Part shown: positions 20,954 to 34,474 of the stretch, in pieces | How the letters are laid out: each line of letters starts with the position of its first letter | Position numbering within the stretch: the stretch's first letter is position 1 | DNA from: Leptodactylus fallax | Taxonomy: Eukaryota; Chordata; Amphibia; Anura; Leptodactylidae | Assembly: GCA_947044405.1 (NCBI GenBank) | Contig: CAMRHE010000035.1 | Coordinates: forward strand, 8,343,501-8,407,500 | Reading direction: 5' to 3' | DNA length: 64,000 nt | Notes under the pieces: model-generated | The model's database searches: none | Seen by the model: the letters and a program-made list of their open reading frames with translations, nothing else | Told to the model about the DNA's origin: nothing | Translations under genes and position numbers: made by a program

Positions 20954-23900
20954 TAACCTTTAATCAGTTACAAAACTACTTTGTAACTACTATGTAACTA
21001 TGTACTTGTTGATGATGAGGAGATTACAAGCAAGTGGGCATTAATGGCCTTTTATTCAATCACTGTGATAATTCCCATACATTATATACCATATAATTTT
21101 GCTGTGTCGTCATATATTAATTAAAGGGTTGACCGGAAAGTTGATTAAAAAAACAAAGAAAAACAGTACACACCTGTAAATCCCCCTCCAACAACAACAA
21201 CACTGAGGTGGTCCCTGATGGTCTTTTTTTTCTCTCTAGTGACCATTGTCATAGTAACACTAAGGCAAATAGGGATTGCAGAGGTGGATATTGTTTTTAT
21301 TTTAATTATTATTTTACAACTTTCCTGCTTTTGGCAATTTTCCTTTAATCTCAGACAATTCTTGAAGTCCATGAGACTTGAAAGAAAAATCTTCTTTGAT
21401 CACTCAAGTTTCTTGAATTATAAAACTTAGAAAGTTTATTTTTTTCTGCATTTATTTTAAAGATATCCAAATGAAAGCACAATAGATTCATCACATTTAC
21501 AAGGCAGGACATTTCATTTCCTTAGTATGTTACCATTTTATTATGAATTACAATGAACTAAACATGAATACTGTGATGAAACATTGATACGATACATTGT
21601 TCCTTCTATTTTTTAATGTGGTTTTATAGAATTTACATAAAGAAATATTCTGGTTAATTGATAATTCTATCAAATCGTGTGAGACATTTGTAAGCAGTAG
21701 GTTTGCCAGTAACCAGCAGTCAAAATGATACATCATTGACTACGCAAAACCTGAGAGGGTGCCATGGAATACAACAATAGTTTACTTGTTTTATGATCAC
21801 CATGTTTGTGCATTGTGATAATATACTGTATATCATTTTGGCACATATATCATTTTACTGCCAGTTGGGAAAAATATACATAATAAGATATAAAAGTGAT
21901 AGATATTTCACTGTTTTTGTATATATCAAATATTTATATTACCCTATTTATAAGAGTCATACTTATTAAAGAAAATATGAAAATAGATAATATATAGGAT
22001 TCAATATTTCACTATATGTATCCCATGACAAATGTTGATGCTCCTCTACAAGGAAATCAATACAATGAGATATATCAAAATTCCTTACTATAATAGTACC
22101 AAGAGCCCATGTCAAAAAAGGTCTTTTAAGAAAAAACTGAACAAAGGCACATGCGTCAATAGTAATATTATTCCTTCGAAAAGAGGGATACTTGGGAGTT
22201 ATTGAGCAGTAAGTGGTGTTGAGGGGACAACTGTTCCACCTGTGTCATTTTTAATTAAATTCATTATGACAATCTTATACCAGACACCTGATTTAGCCAT
22301 ACTATATATGACACCTGGTTACTCTTGTTATCACGGTCTACGCCTAAATTATCTGTATCATAAGCAATAATGTACAGTGTAAGGCTCAGATACATCATGT
22401 TCAGGAGTTCTGTTCTCCAAATGTGGATCCTTTGAGCATGCTTCCGCTCTCCCTTGAGGAGCAATCCAATCTTTCTTTTGGTATAGAAAAACTACAAAAC
22501 AGCAGATCTCTCCAACATGGCATGCAAGAGGTCATAGCTAAATCTGTAATTTTTTAACCTTACATATTAGTGAATTTCTTGGTATTGGCTGCAGTAGCAC
22601 AGTTTGTAGTTTACCAAGAAATGAAATAGCTTGCCAAAAAAGTTCTATTGTATTGATTTTTTGTTCAGAACACAATATGCCCTACGTATTAGGTGTAATT
22701 TTACTGTGGGAAAGCCAACATCTACTGTATATTTACATACAATGCTAGCCTTTACTGCTCCCATAACTGAGTGTAGAGCAGCTCAGTCAAAATCTATAGT
22801 AAATAGGGCCTGTATTTTTATAAATTGGTCTCAGTGCCAGATTTCTAAATGTGACCTAGTTTTGTAGATGAATATAGAAGTAAATGGCCTCTTTAAAGTG
22901 TTGTTTATTTCCGAATGATTTGTTGCTGTGCTGTTTAGAGAAAGTCTCGCCGTTCAGGGTAACAAGAAGGTATTAGATAATTCTTTAGAGCAGAAAATAA
23001 CAGCATACCATCTGCCACCTAATTATGGTCACTCCTGGCCAAGCTAGTATGCTCTATGCTAGTTATTTGCTCCAAGCTGAACTCCGAGGGCATTGTGTTA
23101 ACATTGACTTAAGCAATCTCTGCAAAACATAAATAAATACTCTAAGTGCATAAATTATATAATCAGATAAAAATATCCTTTGTAGAACATAATGATGAGC
23201 CTACACCTTGCAGTATAATTTATCAATATGTACTCTCATGTTTTTAATGCACTTTACCATTCCTTGTCCTTTGATCTTATCTTGTAAGTATTCATTAAAA
23301 AGAAAAGGTCTGCCTTTCTGCCAGTAGTAAGGGGGCACACAAGGAAGGGTCTGCATCTATTTGGGGTGACTGTAAATGCTCCACCATAGACTGGACTGCC
23401 TACTGGAGCACCTGTTCTACACAACAGCCACTTTTCATAGCTCTGGAAGGAAAGGCTGCTGGTTGTCCAGGAGAGAATAATGTCTTTGATTACATTCGGC
23501 AGAGGAGGAACACTGTGTAGACTAATAGATATGTAAATCCTACTTATTTTACTTCTTTTGTAGGAAAACAATAGTTGTTTTTAGTTACATCTGAAATGTT
23601 TATTTTAAGGAAGTTAATACTATCAGAAAATAATATTAACATGTCTAAAGCACAGGTTATGCATTGTACTGAAATGCATACATGATGAGGCATTACTACA
23701 GTGTCCTAGCTTTAATAGGTATTCCATGTTTCAAGGCGGAAGGTGGAACAGATATGGAAATGATATATATTTTATGTATCACATAAGCATATTATGTTAA
23801 CTTTTTTGCTAAAACATCACATGAATACCATCCCCTACCTATCACTCCTTTATAACAAGCAGTAGCATTACCTTTGTTGTGGCATTTAAGGAAGACACTG

Positions 23901-24585
23901 ACATTCAATTACCAATAATGGCACATTTTTAGCAAGTATTTAAGGAGGAAAGCGAGAATTGTACCTAAATTAATAAAAGATGCCTGTAAATAAACGGGCA
24001 CCCTTGGAAAGGTCTGTTGCTGTATATTTGAATCCTAAATTTGCACTTTTACTTTGTCCATTTCTTGAGAAATGTTGTATAAGCTACATCTTTGCAAAAA
24101 TATTACTATTTTTGTGTCAGTTTTAATGTTGGCAAAAAATTGTTAAGCAATTGCACAGTTGTTTTACACATTCAATTTGCCTTGAGCAATTTATGCCACA
24201 AATGTGTAGCCAGCAGTAACAAATATAAGCTGATTTGTGAAAACTACTTGAATGAAAATGGAGAGTCATTTCCCATATAGCAGCTAGTCTAACTGTACAG
24301 GTTAAAAGAAAATAGATACACAATATTATTTGAATTCGGTTTGTAGAACTTCTTGCACAATCTGCTCCATTCATTTGTGTGAAATACATTTTTCGTGAAT
24401 TTACCCTCAAGCTGAGGTTATGCACAGAATGTACTGTACACAATAGTGTTCTGAAAATTTTCTAGCACAGTAGACAGTCCATAAGATAAAACTTGTACAC
24501 ATATATGCAACTTTCCTGAGATTTTCATGCTTTAAGTACACTGCATTTCTGAGAGATCCTTGCACTATATAGTGTAGCTTATGCC
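20954..24585. other. Gene-free stretch
   Basis: There is no credible gene. A T2-like end (TTAAAGGG) occurs near 21122. The remainder is AT-rich unique-looking sequence. ORFs here are short and without domain features. Confidence 0.4.
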
Positions 24586-24836
24586 TTAGGCCAGGGCCCG
24601 ACGTGGCATAATCCACACATTGCAGAACAATACACGCAGTGGAAACGCTGCGATTTCCAAAACCATTGCGTTTTTGGAAATTGCAGTATGTCAATTATAC
24701 CTATGGAAACGTCCTGGTGGTTTCCCTATTGGTATAATTGAAGCAGAAAAGTGCTGAGGGGAAAACCGCAATGTGTTTCTGCCGTGGTTTTTCCTACAGT
24801 GCTTTTACGCTGCAGCCTGCTATCTGGGGCCTTAGC
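24586..24836. mobile_element. MITE with TTAGGCC...GGGGCCTTA ends
   Basis: Termini TTAGGCCAGGGCCC (left) and GGGGCCTTAG (right) are inverted. The interior contains palindromic GCGTTTTTGG/CCAAAAACCATTGCG-type segments. Related sequence is at 11274-11515. TTA ends suggest a Harbinger-like 3-bp target, but this is an inference. Confidence 0.5.
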
Positions 24837-27800
24837 TTTAAAGTGAATATCCCCCTTTAACTTATTTTTATGCTAATCTGATTTTATTTATTCTAGTAGA
24901 AGTCAATTCTTTATTTTTTATGCACAGCTCCAAATCTCCTGCATAGAAAGATATTTAAAATAAGCAGAAATATGCTGACTGACTGCTGCCACCGCTAGAA
25001 ATGGCTTACATACTGTTATACATTGGACTCACTAATAACACAGTATTCAATAAGCTCCCTCTAGTGGCAGTGCAGGCAGTCAGCATATTCTTTTGCGAAT
25101 CTGTGTCAATGCTGGAGATCCTGAACTGTTGAAAATTGCTTTTCAGATATATTAAGAAATTACGCAGCACATAATTTTAGGTTTAACAACTACACAGTGA
25201 TAAAAGGAGGAGGTGGTTCACTTTTAGCCACCATTTTCAGTAAATTAGCCCCTGTTTTTGTATTTTCATTTTTATGTTGTCAAAGCCACAAATCCTGGAA
25301 TCTCTAAACATATGTAGTAGGTTGCTGATATGGCAGCTAGATATTGGCACAGTGTAATTGCTATTTAGATCATATTTCATTGATGTTTCATTTTCAAAGA
25401 CAGCGACTTACATTTTTTTGTGTCAGGGGTAGACCCAGTTTCCTTTCTCCCATGTCCTGATATTGATCCTCCTTTTGATCACTATGGACATACAAGAGTA
25501 AACCTCTCAAATGTGATATGAAGGGGCCTAACGCTGTTTGTTGTATTTTATGTGATCCAATGGTGCACTTGATTGGTACAAGATTTGGGCTGTATATATT
25601 GATAAATATATTATTTGATCAAACAATTCATGAAATGTTTATTATGTGGATTTTCCCAGCACTTCTTTGAATAAACATGACTGTTTAGATAAACCTAATT
25701 TTATCTTTATTTAGTCATTCATTGTAGCAAGATACAATACCAGCACTTTGTTGATAAAGCTAGGCACTGGTTCTCCTTGAAATGAATAAATACTGCTATA
25801 ATTTATTATCGCTTGTATATTTGAACTGGAAGAAGGTCTTATATCGAGTATGTTATGAGACCATAAAATGGCAAAAAAGAGTCTTATGTGCCAAACAGTG
25901 TAAGCACAAGAAGCTATTAGTTGAGTTAATGTATTGTAAAGACCATCTGCTTTCATTTGTCTATATGCATTGTATTGTTGCACTACTTTATAAAGCTATA
26001 CATATTTGCGAAATGCATATAATGTGGAATTCTATTTTTAGATTTAAGGTACCGCACTGTGGTCATGGTACAATTTCATGTATTTTGTGAACTGTTATGA
26101 TGTCACTTCTACTGCCGCTGAACTAATTACACAATTGAACAAATGTTTTTTGACTAAACCATGTTCCATTATTTGTTATATATTTTGTCGGTTTTTTTTT
26201 TCACCAATCATTTTATCAAGCCAAATGTGTAACTTTAAGATACAATAAGCAGCAATTAAAAGTATCTTTACATATGAAGTAGATGTCACATCTTGTTATT
26301 ATTTATTTCCCATTTCTTATATGGTTCCAACATATTCCTCAGTTCTGTACAGAGATTGTCACAATTAGTCCTATTTTCTCAGGCAAATACTATGGTCAAT
26401 TTTATAGGAAACCAATTTAGAGTCAAGGGAGGAACCCATTAAAAACAAAGATAAATAAAGACTGAAACCCGGGATTCTGATGCTGAAAAGCAACAAGCAT
26501 AACCACTAAACCACCATATATGGTGTTCTAGTTATCCATATGGAAATGGTATGAATTAATTCCATATAATTTAGTTTATGCTATAAGGGGCTAATCAAAG
26601 TGAGATTTATGTTAGCAAGAGGACCAGACACCATTCTGTACTATCATCTTTCCTATTTGCTGGACATTTCCAGATATCATATGTGTGTCATAAAATGATA
26701 AGCTTTTTGTGATATGATATCAAAAAGTGATAAGCTATCTATCTTATATGTGTGGATACCCAGAATTGCAGCCTTTCAAGGGTTTTGTCATCATGATACA
26801 CTATGGTATAAAATTAGTTTCATTAAAAATTTTATTCTTTAAAGGTACTTCCTTCTGTTTCCTTCTCCTTTTATGAAATTGAGCTACTTTTTACATGCAA
26901 TAAATCAATAAGTAACCTACCTCTTACTCCTCCCTTCCCTCTCCAACAAGTGTTGTATGTGAGCTGGATACGGACACTCTTTGTAAACAAAAAGACTGAG
27001 TCAAGATAAGGAGAATGAAAGCAGCCAAATAAGTGGAGAAAAAAACATATTTCTTTAATGATATACATTAGAAAGTTTTATGATACTTGGTTATAGAACT
27101 GGAGGTATGCTATAAAAAGAGTCTGTCAGGCCAGCTAAGCCAATAATATTCCAAGTAGTGGCCTTTAATAGGAGCAGAAACATAACTCTCTGGCCATAAA
27201 CCGATGACTCAAAGTGCACTGGGAATGGAACTGAATTGCCAAATTTACATACAGAAAGCACGTACTCCAGCTCTCCTCTGCAATCACTGCCCAATAATGC
27301 AGCTTTAGCTGTGAACGACATTTTTAGCCTTTGTTTGCTGCCTGAAGGCAAATTTGGCAAATTGTCCCTATCCCCAATCCACTTGTACACTAATTTACAA
27401 ATCTATAAAAAGGTGATTATATCTGCATTGCTTCATTGGTTTGTGTCCACAACGGTATGTTTCTGCTACTATTGAAGGCCAAAACCCAGCACTATTATTT
27501 TTTTTGAAGGATTTTGGACCTTACAGATTCCCTTTTATTCCTCGCCCTAAGGACGTAGCCCTATTTTTCAAATCTGACATGTGTCACTTTATGTGGTAAT
27601 AACTTTATAAGAATTTATCAAGGGGCATAGTGAGCATTTTGACCCCATAGGTGTTTCATAGTCTTTCTGTGCATAGCTTTCTTAGTTCATGTGTTGAGTT
27701 TAATTGATTAATTGTTTTACAAGCTAATTTTGTTCTACATCTAAGCCTATGTATCCTAGTAGACGAGTGCTGGGACTGACACGATGGAATTCAATCCTAA

Positions 27801-27919
27801 GTGTGATTCAATCACAAGTGTATAGAAGCTGCAGTTACTCATGGCAGTTAGACAGGGCAGAAAACAGATCAGCTGAATTATCACTCCAAAAACTTGTAAG
27901 TTTTAAATACAATTAGATC
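24837..27919. other. Gene-free stretch with a decayed V-SINE
   Basis: Apart from the V-SINE remnant at 26385-26525 nothing is recognised. Confidence 0.4.
26385..26525 (-). repeat. Decayed V-SINE
   Basis: The minus strand reads GGTGGTTTAGTGGTTATGC (tRNA A-box-like), ...CCCGGGTTTCAGTC (B-box-like), then TGGGTTCCTCCC, a weak match to the V domain (GTGGGTTTCCTCC). It is heavily mutated. Confidence 0.5.
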
Positions 27920-28224
27920 ACCATGTTCACTGCATGTCTTTTGTCTCTATTTGCTGCTTTTTTACAAACTTACTGCCCATTCTCACCTCCTGATACTTCT
28001 ATCCACATCAGTCCCTATCTCCTTCCCTCTCCTATGTGCAGCTCCCATTCTCTCTTCACTTTCCTCAACCACCTTAACCCACCTTGTGCTTCTATGCAAC
28101 AAATTAGACGATCTCACAAGTCATTTAACCATCTGCTGTCTCTTGCCATTCTCCTGCTAATAGCTGCTCTCCAAACTCTGGTCCTCCTTCTGGTAACCTC
28201 AACTCTGTGCCTAACACTTCAGCG

Positions 28225-28564
28225 GATGTTCATGAGAATAATTTGTGTTTATTTAACACACATGTTTGGACAAGTAAAGCAGTATATTATATGACATTTC
28301 GGCCTATACGACCTTCATCAGACTCAGAATGCTTGACTGTAAGAGTAAAGCAAATAAGTGCCAAAGATAGAAGGCTCTGGGAAAGCTGGGTTTGCAGAAT
28401 GCTTGACTGTAAGAGTAAAGCAAATAAATGGCAAAGATAGAAGGCTCTGGGAAAGCTGGGGTGGCTTGGTCCAATAAGCCTGTAGAAGAAGGTGGTGCAC
28501 TAGGGTATACGTGGGTTACGTCTTATTACAAAGGTACTGAGCACAAATTATTCTCATGAACATC
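28225..28564. mobile_element. Foldback/Penelope-like insertion with 23-bp inverted ends
   Basis: Perfect inverted ends (GATGTTCATGAGAATAAT..., 28225-28247 and 28542-28564) bound a 340-bp segment. The interior holds a 70-bp-period tandem duplication (28325-28460). Across its left part, the minus strand reads CTGATGAAGGTC GTATA GGCC GAAA, a hammerhead-like core. It interrupts the L2 5' region. Confidence 0.6.
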
Positions 28565-28739
28565 GGCTGACATATGAAATCCGTTATTTTACTTGGATGT
28601 TAGAGGTGGGACCCAATCTTCACACCTTCCAAGGAGTGCAGCCTACACCATATATTATCTCAACTCTGTACCTGTCTCTCCAAGAAACCCTTCTAACTTT
28701 ATTAATATTTGTAGTCTGCCATCTCCTTCTCCTCCACCA

Positions 28740-29312
28740 GTCTCTTTCTCTTGTGCTCTCTGGAACGCCCGCTCACTCTGCAACAATCTTGACATTATTC
28801 AAGATCTCTTCATCTCAGTCTTTTAACCTGCTGGCTGTCACTTAAACCTGGATTAAACAGTCTGACACTGCATCCCCTGCTGTTCTCTGTTATGATGGCC
28901 TCCAATTTTCACACACCCTTAGACCTGAAGATAGGCAAGGTGGAGGGGTTGGTGTCCTTCTATCACCACAATGCATTTTTCAGGTCATTCCTCCAGTACC
29001 ATTGCTCTCTTTCTCCTCTTTTGAGGTCCACACATCAGACTCTTCCCCCCCACTTTTCTCCCTGCGAGTAGCTGTCATCTACCGTCCCCCTGACTCACCC
29101 TACCAGTCCTTAGATCACTTTTCTTCATGGCTTCCCAACTTCCTAATCTGTGAAATTCCTACCATCATTATGGGTGACTTTAACATTCCCATAAACACCC
29201 CTGTCTCTCCATCTGCCTCTCGCCTTCTATCACTAACCGTCTCTCTTGGTCTCTCTCAGCTTACTTCTTCTCCCACACACAAAGATGGATATATCCTTGA
29301 TCTGGTCTTCTA
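28740..29312 (+). pseudogene. L2 endonuclease domain, broken
   Basis: Visible blocks are CALWNARSLCNN, a degraded TETW motif (T*TWI), GGGVGVLLSPQ, RVAVIYRPPDSPY, IIMGDFNIPI and DGYILDLVF. These are the order and motifs of the apurinic-type endonuclease of L2 LINEs. There are in-frame stops near 28850 and at 29311, and a frame change near 29000. Confidence 0.75.
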
Positions 29313-30118
29313 ACGGCTCTATTCTTTCTCTGACTTTACTAACGCTCACCTACCATTTTCCGACAACAACCTTCTTTCCTTTAACATGAAAGCTTCTTGT
29401 CCTTCACAAAACACACTGACCTACCGCACATGCAGAAATCTACAGGCTGTAAACACACATCACCTCTCAGATACCCTACAGTCAACACTTTCTCCCATCT
29501 CTCCTCTCTCCTGTCCTGAACTAGCCACCAAACACTACAATGAGACTCTCAAAGCCACTCTGGATAAAGTAGCACCTTTGACCGTCCGAAAATCCCAACA
29601 CAGACACCGGCAACCTTGACACACTCCTCAAACACGTTTTCTTCAGCGATGCTCAAGATGTGCCGAATGGCTATGGCGAAAATCTCACACATCTGCAGAT
29701 TTTCTTCACTTCAAGTTTATGCTCAAAGCCTATAATTCTGACTTTCACCTCACCAAACAAGCTTACTTCACCTCTCTCATCTCTCACCAATAACCCTAAA
29801 CGACTCTTTGACACCTTTCACTCCCTGCTCACGCCAAAGGTGCAGGTACCTGTCACAGACCTCAGTGCTAAAGACATGGCCACATACAGTGCCTTGCGAA
29901 AGTATTCAGCCCCCTTGAACTTTTCAACCTTTTGCCACATTTCAGGCTTCAAACATAAGGATATAAAATTTAAATTTTTTGGTGAAGAATCAAAAACAAG
30001 TGAGACACAATCGTGAAGTGGAACGAAATTTATTGGATATTTTAAACTTTTGTAAAAAATAAAAAACTGAAAAGTGGGGTGTGCCAAATTATTCGGCCCC
30101 CTTAAGTTAATACTTTGT

Positions 30119-31389
30119 AGCGCCACCTTTTGCTGCGATTACAGCTGCAAATCGCTTGGGGTATGTCGCTATCAGTTTTGTAGTAGTATAATGTTGTACC
30201 ATGTTAGCCATTGAAAGTAGTGGAAGAGTGAAGAAATCAGGCGATACCTTTTAGAGGCTAACTGAGTATATTTATAAGTAAGCTTTCAGGAGTACTAGCT
30301 CCCTTCATCAGACATGGTGTGATCACACCATCACACCATGTCTGATGAAGGGAGCTAGTACTCCTGAAAGCTTACTTATAAATATACTCAGTTAGCCTCT
30401 AAAAGGTATTGCCTGATTTCTTCACTCTTCCACTTCTATCAGTTTTGCACATCGAGAGACTGAAATTTTTGCCCATTCTTCCTTGGAAAACAGCTCGAGC
30501 TCAGTGAGGTTGGATGGAGAGCGCTTGTGAACAGCAGTTTTCAGCTCTTTCCACATATTCTCGATTGGATTCAGGTGTGGACTTTGACTTGGCCATTCTA
30601 ACACCTGGATACATTTATTTGTGAACCATTCCATTGTAGATTTTGCTTTATGTTTGGGATCATTGTCTTGTTGGAAGATAAATCTCCGTCCCAGTCTCAG
30701 GTCTTTTGCAGACTCCAACAGGTTTTCTTCCAGAATAGTCCTGTATTTGGCTCCATCCATCTTCCTATCAATTTTAACCATCTTCCCTGTCCCTGCTGAA
30801 GAAAAGCAGGCCCAAACAATGATGCTGCCACCAACATGTTTGACAGTGGGGATGGTGTGTTCAGGGTGATGAGCTGTGTTGCTTTTACACCAAACATATC
30901 GTTTTGCATTGTGGCCAAAAAGTTCGATTTTGGTTTCATCTGACCAGAGCACCTTCTTCCACATGTTTGGTGTGTCTCCCAGGTGGCTTCAAACTTTAAA
31001 TAAGACTTTTTATGGATATCTTTGAGAAATGGCTTTCTTCTTGCCACTCTTCCATAAAGGCCAGATTTGTGCAGTGTACGACTGATTGTTGTCCTATGGA
31101 CAGACTCTCCCACCTCAGCTGTAGATCTCTGCAGTTCATCCAGAGTGATCATCAGCCCCTTGGCTGCATCTCTGATCAGTCTTCTCCTTGTTTGAGATGA
31201 AAGTTTAGAGGGACGGCCGGGTCTTGGTAGATTTGCAGTGGTCTGATACTCCTTCCATTTTAATATGATCGCTTGCACAGTGCTCCTTAGGATGTTTAAA
31301 GTTTGGGAAATCTTTTTGTATCCAAATCCAGCTTTAAACTTCTCCACAACAGTATCACAGACCTGCCTGGTGTGTTGCTTGGTCTTCAT
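30119..31389 (-). pseudogene. Tc1 transposase, family A copy 2, broken
   Basis: The N-terminus from 31389 (MKTKQHTRQV) is open through the DNA-binding domain. A 4-bp deletion near 30988, relative to copy 1, shifts the frame. The catalytic part continues in another frame (WSDETKIELFG, QQDNDPKHKAKS, HLNPIENMWK). The C-terminus is split by the insertion at 30181-30435. Copy 3 has the same 4-bp deletion. Confidence 0.9.
30181..30435. mobile_element. Penelope-tail foldback element with 12-bp target duplication
   Basis: Flanked by CTATCAGTTTTG on both sides (30169-30180 and 30436-30447); uninterrupted Tc1 copies have this sequence once. The inside is two nearly identical inverted arms of about 105 bp (AGTGGAAGAGTGAAGAAATC ... 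CATGGTGTGATC). They match the 3' tail of the Penelope copy at 18139. About 35 bp of unrelated sequence precede the left arm. It has no ORF. Confidence 0.85.
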
Positions 31390-31783
31390 GATGCTCTCTG
31401 CGCTTTAAACAGAACCCTGAGACTATCACAGAGCAAGTGCATTTATACGGAGACTTGATTACACACAGGTGGATTATATTTATCATCATCAGTCATTTAG
31501 GACAACATTGGATCATTCAGAGATCCTCACTGAACTTCTGGAGTGAGTTTGCTGCACTGAAAGTAAAGGGGCCGAATAATATTGCACGCCCCACTTTTCA
31601 GTTTTTTATTTTTTACAAAAGTTTAAAATAACCAATAAATTTCGTTCCACTTCACAATTGTGTCCCACTTGTTGTTGATTCTTCACCAAAAAATTAAAAT
31701 TTTATATCTTTATGTTTGAAGCCTGAAATGTGGCAAAAGGTTGAAAAGTTCAAGGGGGCCGAATACTTTCGCAAGGCACTGTA

Positions 31784-33592
31784 CTTTAAAGACAAAATCA
31801 ACAACATCCGTCAGGAAATAACCCATTCTCCAAGCGGCAATAGTCCCCTTCCACCCCTTACTCTTCATTGTGAACTTTCATTATTTGACCAGGTAACAGA
31901 AGAATTCTCCCAGCTCCTTTCTTCTTCTCCCCCCACTACTTGCACAAGCAATCCTATCCCGTCACACCTCCTCCAGTCTATATCCCCTGCTGTAACAACT
32001 CACCTTACTAAAATTTTTTATCTGTCTCTTTCTTCTGGAATCTTTCCCTCCTCCTTCAAACATGCTGTCATAACCCCACTACTGAAAGAACCCTCCCTTG
32101 CCCCATCCTGTGCTGCTAACTAACGACCTGTCTCTAACCTCCCCTTCATCTCTAAACTCCTGGAACACTTGTTCTACTCCCCCCTAATCTGCTATCTCTC
32201 TGCTAACTCTCTTTCGGACCCGTTACAGTCAGGTTTTCGTGCACTACACGCTACAGAAACGGCCCTCACAAACGTCTCCAATGATCTCTTGATGGCTAAA
32301 TCTAAAGGGAACTAGTCACTACTTATTCTTCTGATCTCTCAGCAGCATTTGACACTGTAGGCAACAAACTCCTCCTCACTATGCTCCATTCTATTGGCCT
32401 CAAGGATAAAGCTCTCTCTTGGTTTTCTTCCTATCTTTCTGACCACTCATTTAGTGTATCTTTCACTGGAGTTATTTCTTCTCTTCTGCCACTTGCAGTT
32501 GGGCTCCTCAAGGCTCGGTCCTAGGTCCCCTCCTCTTCTCTCTGTACACAGCCCCAGTTGGACAAACCTTTCGCAAATTTGGTTTCAATACTATCTTTAT
32601 ACAGCTGATACCCAACTATATACCTCATCCCGTGACATCACACCTACAATGCTACAGAACACCAGTGACTGTCTCTCTGCTGTCTCTAACATCATGTCTT
32701 CTCTTTATCTGAAATTGAATCTTTCAAAAACTGAACTTCTTGTGTTCCCTCCATCTACTAACCGACCTAACCCTGATATCACCATTTCTGTCTGTGGCCT
32801 TACTATTACCCCGAGGTGGCATGCCCCCTGTCTGGGGGTTGTATTTGATTAAGATCTCACCTTTACCCCATATATTCAGAAACTTACACGCTTAAAAAAT
32901 CTCTAGAATTCACCCTTTTCTCACTGTGAAAACATCAAAAACCCTAATTGTCGCTCTGATTCTCTCTCGTCTTCACTATTGCAATTCTCTTCTAATTGGG
33001 CTTCCTCTTACTAAACTCTCCCCACTACAATCTGACCTGAATGCAGCTGCCAGACTCATCTTTCTGTCAAACCGGTACACAGATGCATCTACCTTGTGTC
33101 AGTCGCTGTATTGGTTGCCCATCCATTACAGAATACAATATAAAACTATCACACTGACCCACAAATCCATCCATAGCGCTGTGCCCCCCTGTATCTTCTC
33201 TCTTGTCACTGTCTACCGCCCTAACCGTCATCTCTCATTCTGCCAATGACCTTAGACTTGCATCACCAGTTATCCGGTCATCCCACTCCTGTCTCCAAGA
33301 CTTTTCTCGAGCTGCACCGATGCTCTGGAATGCTTTACCCAAGACAATCCGATTAATTCCCAACTACAGCAGCTTCAAAACTGCCCTAAAATCACATCTG
33401 TTTGGTCAGGCTTATCACGTGACCTGGTCACAGTGTAGTGTGCGGAGGTGTAGAACAATAACACCTTTTATCCTTCCTCCTCTGTTCCCCAGATCCTGGC
33501 CCCTCCATCTAGAAGTTACACTGCACTCCTTGCACTTAGTATCTGTTTATTCACAGATACTGGCCGGTGACGGGTTCATAAAGCTTCAGTAA
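31784..33592 (+). pseudogene. L2 reverse transcriptase and C-terminal domain, broken
   Basis: The sequence reads [52 protein letters not shown] and [20 protein letters not shown]. The catalytic YADD box is degraded to YTADTQLYTSS around 32600. The C-terminal part shows YCNSLLIGLP, SDLNAAARLI, SLYWLPIHYRIQYK and CLQDFSRAAPMLWNALPK. Multiple stops and frameshifts are present. Confidence 0.8.
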
Positions 33593-33815
33593 CCTTTTTT
33601 ATTAAAAGATGGCTGGACCATGGTAGCAAACAAGCCCTCTGACCTCTTGTGTCCCCTTATCTCCTCATAGAATGAAAGCTCTTGCGAGCAGGACCCTCAC
33701 TCCTATTGTTTCATGTTTTCATTTCTTTGTCACATTGTAATGTCTCATATTGCCTGTTCATGTGTCCTCTGATTTGTAAAGTGCTACGGAATATATTGGT
33801 GCTATATAAATAAAG

Positions 33816-34474
33816 TCTAAGGGAATTGCCAGTTGAGCAATTCCCCAGTGCTGCTGCGGAACCCTGGGGGGAGGGGCACAACAAGACAGTGGTCCCTAAG
33901 CTGAAAACCCCCCACTGTCCCTGGCTAACTTGCCCAATCTGTCCTAGGCGACAGCCAGCAACCAGTCAACAGTCCCTTCCTAATATAGGTGACAACAAAG
34001 AACACAGACAGGACAAACAACAACAAAGGGAGGTCAGCTAGCCAAGAGGTCGGTAACAATCGAGCAATGCAGTACAAAATCACAATCCAAAAGAATAGTC
34101 ACAGACAAAGCCAGAGATCAGAAATAGGAATACAGGTAACAAAACAGCAGGGAGTAAAGGCAGGTACGCAGAAGCAATAGCAAGCCCTAATGTGACTGAG
34201 AGCAAAGAATAAATAGGAAGGAAAAACCCACCCCAGACTTGATAGGATGTTAGGCTGTCAATCACACAGGTAAGGCTAAAATTAACTATTAGTGGAGCAG
34301 AGGAAAACCAAGGTGAAGGAGACGGGTGTGGCAGAAAATTAATTACATAATCTAGGACAGTGTTCAGACTGAGCAACAAGAATCTTAAACAAGGAATCAA
34401 ACTGAGCACGCCTCCTGCGTCGCCACATGCGGGCGGAGGGTGGTGCAGAGACCTGAACAGGCAGAAACGTTACG
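33816..34474 (-). repeat. Solo LTR, family 1, copy b, inserted in the L2 tail
   Basis: TAAAG at 33811-33815 and 34475-34479 is the 5-bp target duplication. Both terminal TG/CA dinucleotides carry one change. The sequence is the reverse complement of 2138-2811. The L2 tail (ATAAATAAAG followed by (TTA)n) continues on the far side, so the LTR entered after the LINE. Confidence 0.75.

Larger units (their letters stand above)
29887..31781 (-). mobile_element. Tc1/mariner transposon, family A, copy 2 (inside L2)
   Basis: TA at 29885-29886 and 31782-31783, with terminal inverted repeats as in copy 1. It is enlarged to 1.9 kb by the foldback insertion at 30181-30435. The host is the L2 reading frame. 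Confidence 0.95.
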
